Positions 1 to 10,337 of a DNA stretch of 21,746 nucleotides are shown here, one piece after another. Positions within the stretch are counted from its first letter, which is position 1; every line of letters begins with the position of its first letter. The position numbers and the translations under genes are program-made. The notes under the pieces were generated by a model. That model saw nothing but the letters and a program-made list of their open reading frames with translations, was not told where the DNA came from and ran no database searches. Source of the stretch: Ophiothrix spiculata (taxonomy: Eukaryota; Echinodermata; Ophiuroidea; Amphilepidida; Ophiotrichidae); the NCBI GenBank assembly GCA_000969725.1, contig JXSR01S043074.1. The stretch is one strand, 5' to 3'.

Positions 1-409
1 AAATTGATTGTGATAGAGAAAAGATTGAACTTTCATATAATACCATTAAAAGTATAGAAATAATTACAGGGGGGATGTGGTCATCACTTTTCTGAGAAGG
101 TTGTCCCTTCCTATTCTTTACTGTGTAGCGGGCAAAGTTTGACCCCCTGTAAAATGAGCTGTGTGTACTTTTTTATGGGGGTCCAGCTTAGGGGAGGTGG
201 GGAATACTAATATGTATCTGAAAATCACTAAGAGATAAAAATAGCAGAGATAGCCCTTTTTTACCCCGTGCTCCCCGGTTATTAATGATCTATTACTAAA
301 GTTGGTATGCTTTATCAAGAGTGTACATTTTTGGTATTTGACCTTGAAAATAACATTTTGACCTTTTTGCCCTAAAATTGCACATTGCGCCAGTTCAACA
401 CCAGGCCGG

Positions 410-532
410 CCCACTCACTAAATATCATCAATATAGGGCATGATAATGGATTTGCTCTGAACAAGAATCATGGACGGTGGACAAAAAATTGGAATGGTAT
501 ATCTCTACTTGACAAACTTTTAGAAGAGACAC
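410..532 (+). repeat. Second copy of the 6226-6353 dispersed repeat
   Basis: Shared words in the same order and strand: CACTAAATATCATCAA / CACCAAATATCATTAA, TAGGGCATG, GAACAAGAA / GGACAAGAA, TGGACGG, GGAATGGTAT and GAGAC at the end. This confirms a dispersed family, with this copy lacking the minisatellite. Confidence 0.75.
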
Positions 533-718
533 TTCCCATCCCCCCAAAAAACAAAAACAAACAATAGGTATTGTATCTCTATTAGTTGTCCAAAAACAAT
601 ATGTAATATTTAATTTAAAGTTAGTCTTAACAACCCCTCAAAACTAAATCTGTATTTCTCCTCCCCTTCTATATCATAAATGTAATATTGGAAAATTCAC
701 TGTCTTATTGATCATCCT

Positions 719-937
719 TAGGGGCACACCATTAGATTTCCTGGGGGAGCAGGTAGTTGGGTACGGGGTTGAATGGTGTTTTTTTCTGCGTCCCGTTCGG
801 GGGCTTTTTTTTTTTCAATTACTGTTTTTTTCCACCTATTCCATGTTCAGGGTGAATTTTTTTTCTTCTGCCTATGGAGGGGGAATTTTTTTTGAAAACT
901 TCCTGCTCCCCCCTGGAAATCTAATGGTGCGCCCCTA
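719..937. mobile_element. TA-flanked MITE (215 bp) with GGGGCRCACC ends
   Basis: TA (719-720), then GGGGCACACCATTAGATTTC. The other end reads inward as GGGGCGCACCATTAGATTTC before TA (936-937). The inverted ends continue into a GGGGGAGCAGG word on both sides. The interior has T-runs. No ORF of interest. It is probably a Tc1/mariner-type MITE, but the class is inferred only from the TA target. Confidence 0.75.
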
Positions 938-1210
938 TTAAGAGCAGAACCATGCATTGTGTTGCTGCTTTTTTTACGTCAATGCTCAAGGTCAAACTGA
1001 TTTTGCCTTTATCTGCTTCTCTAGTTAATTAAAACATCAGATTCTCATAACTTACATCACAAGAGCTAATTCCATTCAGATTTGGGAAAAAATGAAACAT
1101 TGTGAAAAAGGTAAAATTGTCTTCATTGGGCTATATTACTGATCCACAAAGATTGGTTAAATCTAATAAAATGTGTAATTAAATGTCATTGTATCTGTGA
1201 ACTAACCTAA

Positions 1211-1907
1211 GGCTACACTAATTTAATTGTTCAACTCAAAGCTCACCTAAATTTAAAAACTGCCGATTCCCGATTAAATTTTTCAAATAATTGGCCCGAT
1301 CCAATACAGATTCCGATTTTATTATGAATTTATCATAGCACAAGAAAACATCTACCTAAAAAAATTCAAAAAAATAAAAATAAAAACACTGTACACTGTA
1401 TAAAATCAAGCAATAGCATGTTTATAGTAAACAAAGATGGTGATCTCTCTTTCCGTGTTACTTTGTTGAACAGCTCAACTTTACATCGTTTTTCTACCAT
1501 TTAGAATGAGGAAAATTATACGATTTGTGATCTTCGATGGGGTTTTATTTGATGAAATTGAAAAATTGAAAAATTCAAATTTTGACAATCTGGATAAATA
1601 CAAAGAAGAGAACACCATTAAACTTTTGCTGAAAATTTCACATGATTCCAACCATTTGTTTTCAAGTTATAAGCTTTTCAGCATTTAAAAATCCCCATAG
1701 GCTACTGTGTTGTAATTACTGACAGTAATTAGAAAATGATAAAATATTCTCACTTTTCTCAAAAATGCAAGCACATTTGAAAGAATGCTTTGGGAATCAT
1801 AACATACACCTGTCAAGGATTCTTACCAGCTGAAAACTCAGTTTTGATAGAGGTGACCTTGAGGATGAAAAGTGGATCATGAATTGCCCCTTTAAATTAG
1901 TGTGGCC
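1211..1907. mobile_element. PIF/Harbinger-like non-autonomous element (697 bp)
   Basis: Inverted ends GGCTACACTAATTTAA (1211-1226) and TTAAATTAGTGTGGCC (1892-1907) differ at one base. TAA flanks both sides (1208-1210 and 1908-1910), the 3-bp target usual for PIF/Harbinger. The interior includes GCCGATTCCCGATT-type words near 1261 and a perfect 9+1+9 palindrome at 1713-1731. The 60-codon frame at 1506-1688 is AT-rich and unlike any transposase. Confidence 0.6.
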
Positions 1908-2530
1908 TAATGTAATTTGAAATGAACTTTAACCTTGAACTTGAAATGCATCTAATGAGACATATCATGTTTCATGAGTAATAATGATGATCAAAATTTC
2001 TGAAGACTCAAGTATTAAATAAAATCTATCATTTTCTCCTTAAAGGATGAATTAAATTTGAAATATGAATAAAATACTATTAAACGTTAAATGTACAAAT
2101 ATGGCATTTAGAAGACATGATCACAAATCTTGGGAAAACATAGCCTAATACTTCTTTTATACATGGGCTATCTTTGGAACAGTGCTCAATACGAGAGGGT
2201 ATAAACCTTCTGGCATAGTTATCACCACTTGAAGTTTCAACTTCACATATAAGATCATCAGGCAATAAGGTGTTGCAATACAGAACTTCATATAAATAAT
2301 AAGATCAAAATATCCAGCATGACTGCTTTCGTAACTGTTTATCTTATTAATTTCTACCCTTTGAAAAATCAGACAATTAGTTGAAAATTATTTACAGAAA
2401 ATATAAAATCAAAGGAAAATTACACTGCAATAATCAAATCTTGGTGAATAATTCAATTCTTTGAATAAAATACAAATTCAAATCTTTGAATTAATATTTT
2501 CTATGCTATTTTGGTAAAGAAAAAATGCAT

Positions 2531-2865
2531 CCTGATCATGACAATTGACACTAATCGTCATGCGAGTGCAAGAAAGTCATATCTGCAATATAGCTGCCTT
2601 ACGTCATAAATTTGGATTGCACACTGCATGACCTCCAGTCTTGGGTCAGTGGTTCTTGACATAGTTCTTCAGGTGACACCATCACCTGAAGAACCATTTC
2701 AAGAACCACTGACATAAGACAGGAACATTTTGAGGGATTTTACACATTCTTGTGACCAGGTGTTAAATAAATATAACTTAGGGCAGCCATTGCAGATACG
2801 ACTTCTTGCACTCACATGACAACTTGTCAATGAAAATCAGCGCAGCAGAGAGTTGATAGATCAGG
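2531..2865. mobile_element. Foldback element with near-perfect core hairpin
   Basis: The core 2645-2713 is two 32-nt arms (GTCAGTGGTTCTTGACATAG and onward) with about 3 mismatches around a 5-nt loop. Outside it, the left arm words GTGCAAGAAAGTCATATCTG and TGCAATATAGCTGCC pair with the reverse complement of the right arm words CAGATACGACTTCTTGCAC and GGGCAGCCATTGCA. The arms can be followed out to CCTGATC (2531-2537) and GATCAGG (2859-2865), with the right arm carrying about 30 extra bases. Probably a MITE. A hairpin RNA source cannot be excluded. Confidence 0.85.
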
Positions 2866-3105
2866 ATTGATTTAACAAAGCGATGTACATCAACAGCCCA
2901 ATTTTAGTTTTTACAGGTTATGTTCCTATGTACAAGTGCAGCAATTTAATTTTATTACCCAAAATACTTCTAAAACTTAAACTAAAATAGACTTTAGTCT
3001 TTAGATTTTAATAGTAAAATAATAAATATGAAATTTTCAGAATGCATTTATTTTGTGTTCATCTTTCTATCTAGGTAGAAAAGAGATTAGGCAAAAACAA
3101 AATTA

Positions 3106-3420
3106 TGTTTGTTTGCCCTCCGCGACCGACCCTAAAAATGCCAAATATTTGGGTCGCGATTTTAGTTTTTTTTCTTTCTTCAAACATGTAAAATATGAAA
3201 ACTCAATATTTTCGATGTAAAACGTAAAATTTAGCAGTGTGAAGTCATATTTAGTAGTATAAAATGCATATTTCCTCTAAATAATGACCCACAATTTTTG
3301 ATTAAGCCCTGCATTGCTTGGTATTCATGATAAAATCCATGGATTGACATCATATGCGTAGAGTAAAAAAAAAAGTTCCAACCCAAAATTTTAATTTTTC
3401 CACTGGAGGGCAAACAAACA
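3106..3420. mobile_element. Inverted-repeat element (315 bp) with TGTTTGTTTGCCCTCC ends
   Basis: TGTTTGTTTGCCCTCC at 3106-3121 is repeated in perfect inversion as GGAGGGCAAACAAACA at 3405-3420. Just inside, TTTGGGTCGCGATTTTAGTT on the left resembles the inverted right-hand TTTTGGGTTGGAACTTTTTT. No ORF, and no clear target duplication. Class unknown. Confidence 0.7.
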
Positions 3421-3676
3421 ATATCTTTTTTTGGCCTTAGGTTATAATAATTAGATCACAATCATGAATCAAATGCACCTTTATGTACGTAATATTGACT
3501 GGTTTTAGTGTGTGTATTCTAATTTCTACAATGCTATCTCTAAATATTCTAAAACAAACAGGAAGCTTAACAGACATCATAACCTTACTCCACAAACCTC
3601 CGTGAAAAATACTTCCAAAACTTTCAACAAAATCCACTTCTGATGTATTTCAGAGCTTAAAAGAACCATTAAACAT

Positions 3677-3972
3677 CTTAGCCAGGTAATGCTTAAAGGG
3701 GCATTCATTGATCCACAGTTTCATCCAATCCCCAATTCCAAGTCCCTCTACAGAAATTTAATGGCTAACAGAAATCTTTGACTAATTTCTGTTACAAACC
3801 TAGTACCATTCTTGAAGTTTCTTTGTACTGAGAATATAAATGAGGGTGTCATTTCTAATCATGGTCAAGCCCAAAAATTTATAACACAGACAACCAGAGA
3901 TAGACTTTTAAGACTTCCCAAGGCTCATACTCTTGTTCGAATGGAATATCAGAATCGTTGCTTAGCCAGGTA
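3677..3972. repeat. 272-bp segment flanked by a 12-bp direct repeat
   Basis: CTTAGCCAGGTA occurs at 3677-3688 and 3961-3972. The enclosed sequence starts with AAAGGGGCATTCATTGATCC, a word that also occurs in inverted form at the right end of the 1211-1907 element (about 1868-1893). This looks like a target-site duplication around an inserted repeat, but chance or unequal recombination is possible. Confidence 0.45.
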
Positions 3973-3997
3973 TCAGCAATTCATCTAGATCTGCTCC

Positions 3998-4269
3998 TGA
4001 TGGGGAAGCGGGTTAGCGTAGCGATAATTTCCTCGCTTTGCAACACTGAGTCCCGGGTTCGATTCCCGGTCCCGGCGCTGTATGTGCATTTGGTTTTCAG
4101 TCCATGCCCGCTTCCGCAGGTTCTTCTCCAGGTACTCCGGTCTTCCTCCTGCATTCAAAACTGATTTAATTAAAGAAAGATCTTGGACCCCAATGGAAAT
4201 AAGCTTCAATAGAGGCTTTCTTGGGTTATCCTTGGCGATTAGCCTTAAAGAATTCTTTCTTTCTTTCTA
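3998..4269 (+). mobile_element. tRNA-derived SINE
   Basis: The head has an A-box-like TTAGCGTAGCGA (4013-4024) and a strong B box, GGGTTCGATTCCC (4055-4067), at tRNA-like spacing. The body is a C/T-rich region with CCAGGTACTCCGGTCTTCCT. The tail ends in a (TTTC)n run at about 4255-4269. This is the layout of an RNA polymerase III SINE. It is not a real tRNA, because the acceptor stem and cloverleaf are not maintained. No target duplication was identified. Confidence 0.8.
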
Positions 4270-4270
4270 T

Positions 4271-4351
4271 ACAAAAACTATGAAAACAAATTATCAGAAT
4301 CAAATACAGGCTCATACAAAAACTATGAAAACAAATTATCAGAATCAAATA
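4271..4351 (+). repeat. Two copies of a 36-nt direct repeat, 45-nt offset
   Basis: ACAAAAACTATGAAAACAAA (and the 16 bases after it) occurs at 4271-4306 and again at 4316-4351. It sits immediately after the SINE tail, so it may be a local duplication arising at the insertion site. Confidence 0.9.
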
Positions 4352-4799
4352 AATATTGCAAAGCATTCAGCAAAATGAACGGATATAGTCCAAATTTAAT
4401 TATGCCTTGCTCCAAGGACAATCTGACAATATACTTCAAATTCATCAGCCATGGTCAGGGAAATCAAGACTTATTCAAGAGCTTGGCATATTGTATAATA
4501 CATTTTGCTCTGTAAAATCAAAAGATACATGGTGGGAAAAAAATGGGCTACTTCGCATGTCCCTTGCCAGGAAATTGACACTTATGGTGGGAAATTTGAT
4601 GTTTTGGAGAGAAGTTTGCATGCAAGAATAGCAGGAAATTAAAGTCCTTGTCGGGGAATTTACATTTTTTCAGACCCTGCTTACACAGAGCTATTTTTCT
4701 TTTTCATTTTTCAATGTTGTAGTATAGTTTAAACAAGATGGTTCGCGAACCAGTAGTCTCGCCTGCGTATCGACCACCTACCGAATTGACTGCCTACTT

Positions 4800-5985
4800 A
4801 ATCATTCAGTTGTATATCCCAAGGGAAAGGTCATACAACGGGGTCACCATTGGCATTTTTGATCGCTGGTCCAAGACGTACAATTTGACACCGTAATCTT
4901 TGAAATCGGACAAAGTTGAAAATTTGACCCCAAGGTAAAGGTCGGATGACGGGGTCACCATTGACCAGTTTGATCTCTGGTCCAAGATGAACAATTTGAC
5001 ACCTTAATCTTTGAAATCGGACAAAGTTGAAAATTTGACCCCAAGGGAAAGGTTGGACGACAGGGTCACCATTGACTCTTTTGATCTTTGGTCCAAGATG
5101 AACAATTTAACACCTTAACCTTTGAAATCGGACAAAGTTGAAAATTTGACCCAAACGGAAAGGTCGGATGACGGGGTCACCATTGACACTTTTGATCGCT
5201 GGTCCAAGACGAACAATTTGACACCTCAACCTTTGAAATAGGACAAGGTTGAAAATTTGACCTTTCTTTTGACCTTTGACCCCTAGTTTAAGGTCGGACG
5301 ATGGGGTCACCATTGACACTTTTGATCGCTTGTTCAATACGAACAATTTGAGACCTTAACCTTTGGAATCGAACAAAGTTGAAAATTTGACCTTCCTTTT
5401 GACCTTTGACCCCCAGGGAAAGGTTGGACAATGGGGTCACCATGTTCGCTGGTCCAAGACGGACAATTTGACACCTTAATCTTTGAAATCGGACAAAGTT
5501 GAAAATTTGACCCCAAGGGAAAGGTCGGATGACGGGGTCACCATTGACTCTTTTGATCTCTGGTCCAAGACAAACAATTTGACACCTTAACCTTTGAAAT
5601 CGGACAAAGTTGAAGATTTTAGCCCAACGGAAAGGTCGGACGACGAGTCACCATTGACACTTTTGATCGCTGGTCCAAGACGAACAATTTGACACCTCAA
5701 CCTTTGAAATAGGACAAAGTTGAAAATTTTACCTTTCTTTTGACCTTTGACCCCTAATTTAAGGTCGGACGACGGAGTCACCATTGACACTTTAAATCGC
5801 TTGTTCAATGCGAACAATTTGAGACCTTAACCTTTCAAATCGGACGAAGTTGAAAATTTGACCTTTCTTTTGACCTTTGACCCCCAGGGAAAGGTCGGAC
5901 AATGGGGTTACCATTGACACTTTTGACCGCTGGTCCAATACGAACAATTTGACACCTTAACCTTTGAAATCGGACAAAAGTTGAA
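4800..5985. repeat. Minisatellite, about 10 units of 101-130 bp with higher-order structure
   Basis: Units carry GGGGTCACCATTGACACTTT, TGATCGCTGGTCCAAGACGA, ACAATTTGACACCTTAACCT and ACAAAGTTGAAAATTTGACC. The GGGTCACCATT anchor falls at 4841, 4952, 5063, 5174, 5304, 5434, 5535, 5645, 5775 and 5905. Spacings are 111, 111, 111, 130, 130, 101, 110, 130 and 130. The 130-bp form has an extra 19 bp (TTTCTTTTGACCTTTGACC-like). Units 3-6 and 7-10 repeat as a block about 471 bp long. Frames open across it on the minus strand are repeat artefacts. Confidence 0.95.
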
Positions 5986-5989
5986 AAAT

Positions 5990-6355
5990 AAGCAACATTT
6001 TATGCATGTTATGCAAATTAGGTACTTAATTAGCATATTTTGCGCTCAAATTGCAGCTGGCACAAGCACAGCTCTATCCTCACCTACCCACCAAATTTCA
6101 TGCATGTAGGGTGCACGGTTTGTAAAATATGCCATTTAAATCATTTTATGCATAAATTATGCAAACTAGGTACTTTATTTTGTGCCGAAATTGTTGCTGG
6201 ATCCAGTTCGGCTCCGGGTCTACCCAGTCACCAAATATCATTAACGTAGGGCATGCGGTTTTTGAGATTTGCTGCGGACAAGAAATGTGGACGGCAGACG
6301 CCGGATAGTTTAAAGGAATGGTATGTCTCTTCTGAAAAATTTTCAGGCGAGACAA
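5990..6355. repeat. Dispersed-repeat tail next to the minisatellite (two related units)
   Basis: Two diverged units are visible. Unit A, from about 5992, has TTATGCAAATTAGGTACTTA and ends near CATGTAGGGTGCACGGTTTG. Unit B, from about 6142, has TTATGCAAACTAGGTACTTT and ends near CGTAGGGCATGCGGTTTTTG. The last part (about 6226-6353) matches a second copy at 410-532. It probably forms one composite element with the minisatellite. Confidence 0.75.
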
Positions 6356-7483
6356 AAAGCTGAATGTTATTTAAAATCTATATTCTGCTATTAATAGACC
6401 TTTTCAAAACACAGATTTTCAAGAATTTCTGAAGCACAAAAAAACTGACAATGTTCGACAGACAAATTAAAAGTGCTTGAAATAGTACCAAGAATGTAAA
6501 GTTCATGTTAACGAATAAACTGACTGTCAGTGAGTCTATGATACCACCAGCCAAAAGGTTGTTCAGAATTAAAGCATCTAATCATGTATTGGTTTGGATA
6601 TAATTATTTTACACTTTTATTGCACTGAAAATTTAAGAAAATTTTCCTTTGCAGGCCGAAAGTTTTGTTGACAAAACATGCATATTAAGGAGCTTGTACA
6701 TGATTGGTTGAATAAAAGTCTAGTGATTTCACATTCAAGAGATTTCCTAATGAGTTATGAAAATGTCTACAGTCAAATCCTTCCATTCCACAGCTATTTT
6801 CTTTTGACTGTTCCAAAACAGCGACTTTTGCTCTTCCCATATTCAGCTTAAAATGATGAAAAGCCAGTAAAACATGTCAATATTTTATCAAATAAGTTAT
6901 TCTGTTTCTGATTATCAAAGAAAGGAATTTTTCATAAAAAACTGATGTAGGAAAGAAAAGGGATAAACTAATTTACAAGATGTTGAGAACATTTCAAAAG
7001 AAGTTTCATTTCTCCTCAATATTACTCCGATTCTGTTAATGGCCTGATGCTCTCTTAACAAAACGCCTCAAGTAATTGTCTAGTGATGTCCACAGTTTGA
7101 GTGATAGATAATGCCATCTCTTATTAACATTGGACCAACACAGGAAACTCGTAATACGTGTTTTCCATTAGTATCTCCCAACAACATATAATGACAAATA
7201 GTTGTCAAATTCACACAACGCACATATTAATGGTCAGGTACCAAACATTGCAATTGTCTGCACATGTATCAATGTGTGACTTCTAAATCCAGTGTCAACA
7301 ATTTGTTGACCATTTATTTCAGCTCGGTGACAGATAAATTATGCATCATAAACACTTAAATAGCTTTTAAACAATCATATTAAAGAGTTCATACTTCATA
7401 AAAATATTTTAAAAATCCATAAAAATTTACATCAAAGGTTTACTTTTAGCTCATGAATTTTACGTCAGATTTTCCATAAGACG

Positions 7484-7675
7484 TGTAATGTCCGTAACAA
7501 TTTTATGCATGGTTTTCTTCAAAACAAATGCAAAGCATTCAATTTCAGTTTCACTTTATATTCTCTGTTAGTTTGCTTGTTGCTACAACATGATATCTTT
7601 GGATTTTAAAATAAATACTTAAATCTGACTTTGTACCCGTTACGGACATTACATTTTGTTGTTCGGACATTACAC
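7484..7675. mobile_element. Small inverted-repeat element (GTAATGTCCGTAAC ends)
   Basis: GTAATGTCCGTAAC at 7485-7498 is perfectly inverted as GTTACGGACATTAC at 7639-7652. A second outer inverted copy, CGGACATTACAC, is at 7664-7675. The interior has no ORF. Class unknown. Confidence 0.55.
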
Positions 7676-8176
7676 ACAATTTCAGTATTTCATCTACAGT
7701 GTAGACACAACTATTTTGTCTTTAAAGCCTTTAAATGTAAGAGGAGTTAGTACTAACTACCAGTATTGCCTATATCTCTCTTTATTGTACTGCAAAAGGT
7801 AACAAATAAAAAATAATACCCTTTCATGGATCACTTCAGTGGATTTTGTAATGTTTTAACAAAAAAAACCTTTAAAAAAAATGATAAGTATATTCGATTT
7901 ATAGAACCCTTGTTTGTTTGTTTGTTGTTGCTTTTCCGGGTGACACAAAATATTGAGGGATATAAAGCTATATGGGCATTTATATGGTATTTGTACATAT
8001 TAGTGAGAGATTAGTGAAAAAATTCAAAATGTGTTTAATTTATTTAAATCTACTAAAATCATAAAATTAGATTGATATTATGTATCTCTGTGTTGAAGCA
8101 AGATAATCAAATGTACTTTCAGTACTATATAGTAAATTAAATTTTGTTCCCCCATTGGCTTCCTATGGGAGAAATA

Positions 8177-8217
8177 ATGGTCAAACAGAAAATTGACATA
8201 CATGTTTGACCATTACC
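8177..8217. repeat. Short hairpin
   Basis: TAATGGTCAAACA and TGTTTGACCATTA form 13-nt perfect arms around a loop of about 15 nt. No further structure is evident. Confidence 0.6.
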
Positions 8218-8854
8218 ATTTCATGTTTGCAGGATGAAATATATGATCCCTATGCCACAAATTAATGTTTCTGCAACTTAACCATTACACAACGATTTCA
8301 GAAAAGCCAAATCAAATTAGATATCATAACCTAGGCCATATCTGCATGTCTTCAAAGATATGAAAAAACATTGACATACAATGTTGCAACCGTTATCAGT
8401 TTCTACTCAAATCTTGAATGAAAATTTAAAACATGAAATTAAAACTTCTGGTTTTTTTTTGAGAGTTTGACCTGTTGTTTGTAATATTTAATGGCAATTG
8501 TTAGAGTTTGATAGGTAGTAGGCATTCCAAAATCCATTCAAAATGTACTTGTTTTTAAATCTCGCGTTGGTAAGTGCAAAATATGTAATATTTGACGACT
8601 AAATCAGCCATAACGTAAAAACTACTTGCACTATAAAGATGAAACTTTCAGAACTTTCTCTCCTTTGCCATATTTCTCACTCAGAGAAATTTGGAATGCA
8701 AGAGTAAATCACAGACTTCATAAGAATAATTTCATTTTTGTTTTACAAAAATATGTACACATACTGTGTAAGGCCCATATAACTACCAAGTCCAGTGATC
8801 TAGAAAGCCACTTACTACCCACCTTTTTTTCAGGATGAGATCAGTGGGTTATCT

Positions 8855-9150
8855 AAAAATAAAAAAAAATAAATGTCAGTGCTTATATAGCGCTTTTCCA
8901 GAATTGATCAAAGCGCTTTACATTTATTCCGTTACCAATAGAATATAACCAACTTACGCGGCTGCCTTACAATCACGGCGCCTATTGAGTATATTCCTAG
9001 TAACTACCCATGATAACGCTTGGGTCGACGAAGCAATTAGGATTAAATGTCTTGCCCAAGGACATAACCCGTTGGCCGTAGCGGGGCTCGAACTCACGAC
9101 CTACAGATTCGCAGTCCTGCTCTGTTCCACTAGACCACACGAGCTCCACT
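8855..9150 (-). mobile_element. tRNA-derived SINE, minus strand
   Basis: On the minus strand the head has A-box TGGTCTAGTGGAACA (9137-9123) and B-box GAGTTCGAGCCCC (9095-9083). The body contains GTCCTTGGGCAAGAC and the paired words AAAGCGCTTTGATC and AAAAGCGCTATATAAGC, ending in an A/T-rich tail around 8855-8875. The tail faces away from the exon at 9346. The plus-strand frame at 9185-9394 is unrelated, being antisense to the exon. Exact boundaries are uncertain. Confidence 0.75.
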
Positions 9151-9345
9151 AGAACTACTAGAACTCGGGGTATTCTAGTAGTCAATGGATGGATTATTAT
9201 GTGATGGTGGATATGTATTGTTGATAGTATCACCGAAAAAAAAAGGTCCTATTGATCGGACTAATCCAGATCAAGGAACCAGTCCAACCTTACCATGCAT
9301 TCTGCTCATGGTCTGGGGGAAAAGAGATTCTTTTTCTGATCTTAC

Positions 9346-9438
9346 CTGCATTACAAATTTCTGGTCTATAAACTTCTTGGCTGGGTTGGGTTGAAAATCG
9401 GGCGATTCCAAGAAACGTAAAAAGTATTCATATACTAG
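9346..9438 (-). CDS. PPP2R5 (B56 gamma/delta class): Internal exon (93 nt) of the PP2A B56 regulatory subunit gene
   Basis: This minus-strand exon is 31 codons, phase 0 at both ends, with acceptor TTTCTACCCAACAG and donor GTAAGATCAG. It reads [18 protein letters not shown], then [13 protein letters not shown]. It aligns without gaps to the B56 segment usually written [18 protein letters not shown], then IAK(K/R)YIDQKFVLQ, and directly follows WPHLQ of the 11961-12071 exon. It differs from vertebrate family members (from memory) at Phe to Tyr, Ile to Pro, Tyr to Phe and Leu to Met. All codons are open and both splice sites are canonical, so it looks functional. The exon is too short to stand out as an ORF and was found by matching the protein signature. 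The following exon should begin LLELFDSEDPRERD; no complement of that motif was seen in 1-9345. Confidence 0.95.
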
Positions 9439-10337
9439 CTGTTGGGTAGAAATTTAAAGATAAACAGAAAATCAAGTTCAAACTTTATGTTGGTTCCTTA
9501 CAGTATACGGTTATATGTTAATTATTTTTAAATCATACAATTTGTAAATGTAATTAATCTGTTGTAACAAGTAAATCATGTTTTATAAACCATAAATAGT
9601 AACATAAAACAGTGGGTAACAGGGACTGATGAATGTATTTATTGGACACAAACAGAATTGTTATTTATGGAATAACAAAAATGAATTGAATAGTCTATAC
9701 GAGCCAACCAAATTCCGACTCACCAAACTGCATCCCGGACTCACCAAATTTTGAGGTTTGTTGTATTTTATACATGCTTTAAAGTCTTTAGGGACTCCCA
9801 AGATTTTGGACCTGATGCTACCCTTTAATTGGCAAACAGAGATTGAACACACTGAGAAAAAACATCTGAATTCAGATTTAAATCTCAGCAATGCCTCAAA
9901 AATCCCTCTTGAAACTTGACAACAAATAACTGTATTTAAACACAAGTTTTATAAATGGATATTTAGTCTCACTATGTTTACATTTCATATGGATACTAGC
10001 TATGTTTAAGACACTTGACCCACACTAGCTTGTGTCAACAGCTCTATTACATGATGTGAATTCTACCCACTCCAATGGACTGGATGATGTATTAGGTGAC
10101 CAACACTAAGTGAGCTGGCAATGACCTACTTTATATGTATCTAAATATAACAGCTGATTCTTGTATTTGAGCCAAAGAAAATTCTTTCACTACTTTCTCA
10201 GCATGAGCTATCATTTTCAATTTTTAAATCTACAAGACCAATTTCTTATACTGCAAGTCTAAGAGTTTTTAATCAGTACTGACAACTGGTCTGAATGCAT
10301 TTCATGACAAAAGCTTTAATAACGATGCTTAATAATT

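Larger units (their letters stand above)
1..9345 (-). other. Partial intron downstream of the last visible B56 exon
   Basis: Begins with donor GTAAGATCAG at 9345 on the minus strand and runs off the window. No match to the next conserved B56 segment (FDSEDPRERD) was seen, so the intron probably exceeds 9.3 kb. Besides the repeats listed separately, the stretches 1-384, 941-1207, 1911-2530, 4355-4730, 6360-7480, 7680-8170 and 8230-8850 hold no identifiable gene. They are AT-rich, with scattered homopolymers. Confidence 0.75.

Noticed and set aside
2080-2265. 61-codon minus-strand frame tested as a possible next B56 exon
   Set aside because: It does not match any B56 segment and lacks suitable splice sites in phase.
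4012-4080. Functional tRNA gene (also 9072-9140 and 16812-16882)
   Set aside because: Good B boxes, but acceptor stems and cloverleaf pairing are not maintained and at least two run into SINE bodies. They are best read as SINE heads.
3985-4209. Peptide with RDRESNPGL on the minus strand
   Set aside because: This is the usual translation of a SINE tRNA-like head (B box region), not a gene.
4806-5817. Several 60-80-codon minus-strand frames with repeated peptides
   Set aside because: They are translations of the minisatellite units. Frames break at the 19-bp inserts and other unit-length changes, so they do not form a repeat protein.
4800-5985. CRISPR-like array
   Set aside because: Repeats are over 100 bp with no unique spacers, and the sequence is a eukaryotic intron.
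9185-9394. 69-codon plus-strand frame
   Set aside because: It runs antisense to the real exon at 9346-9438 and has no family resemblance.
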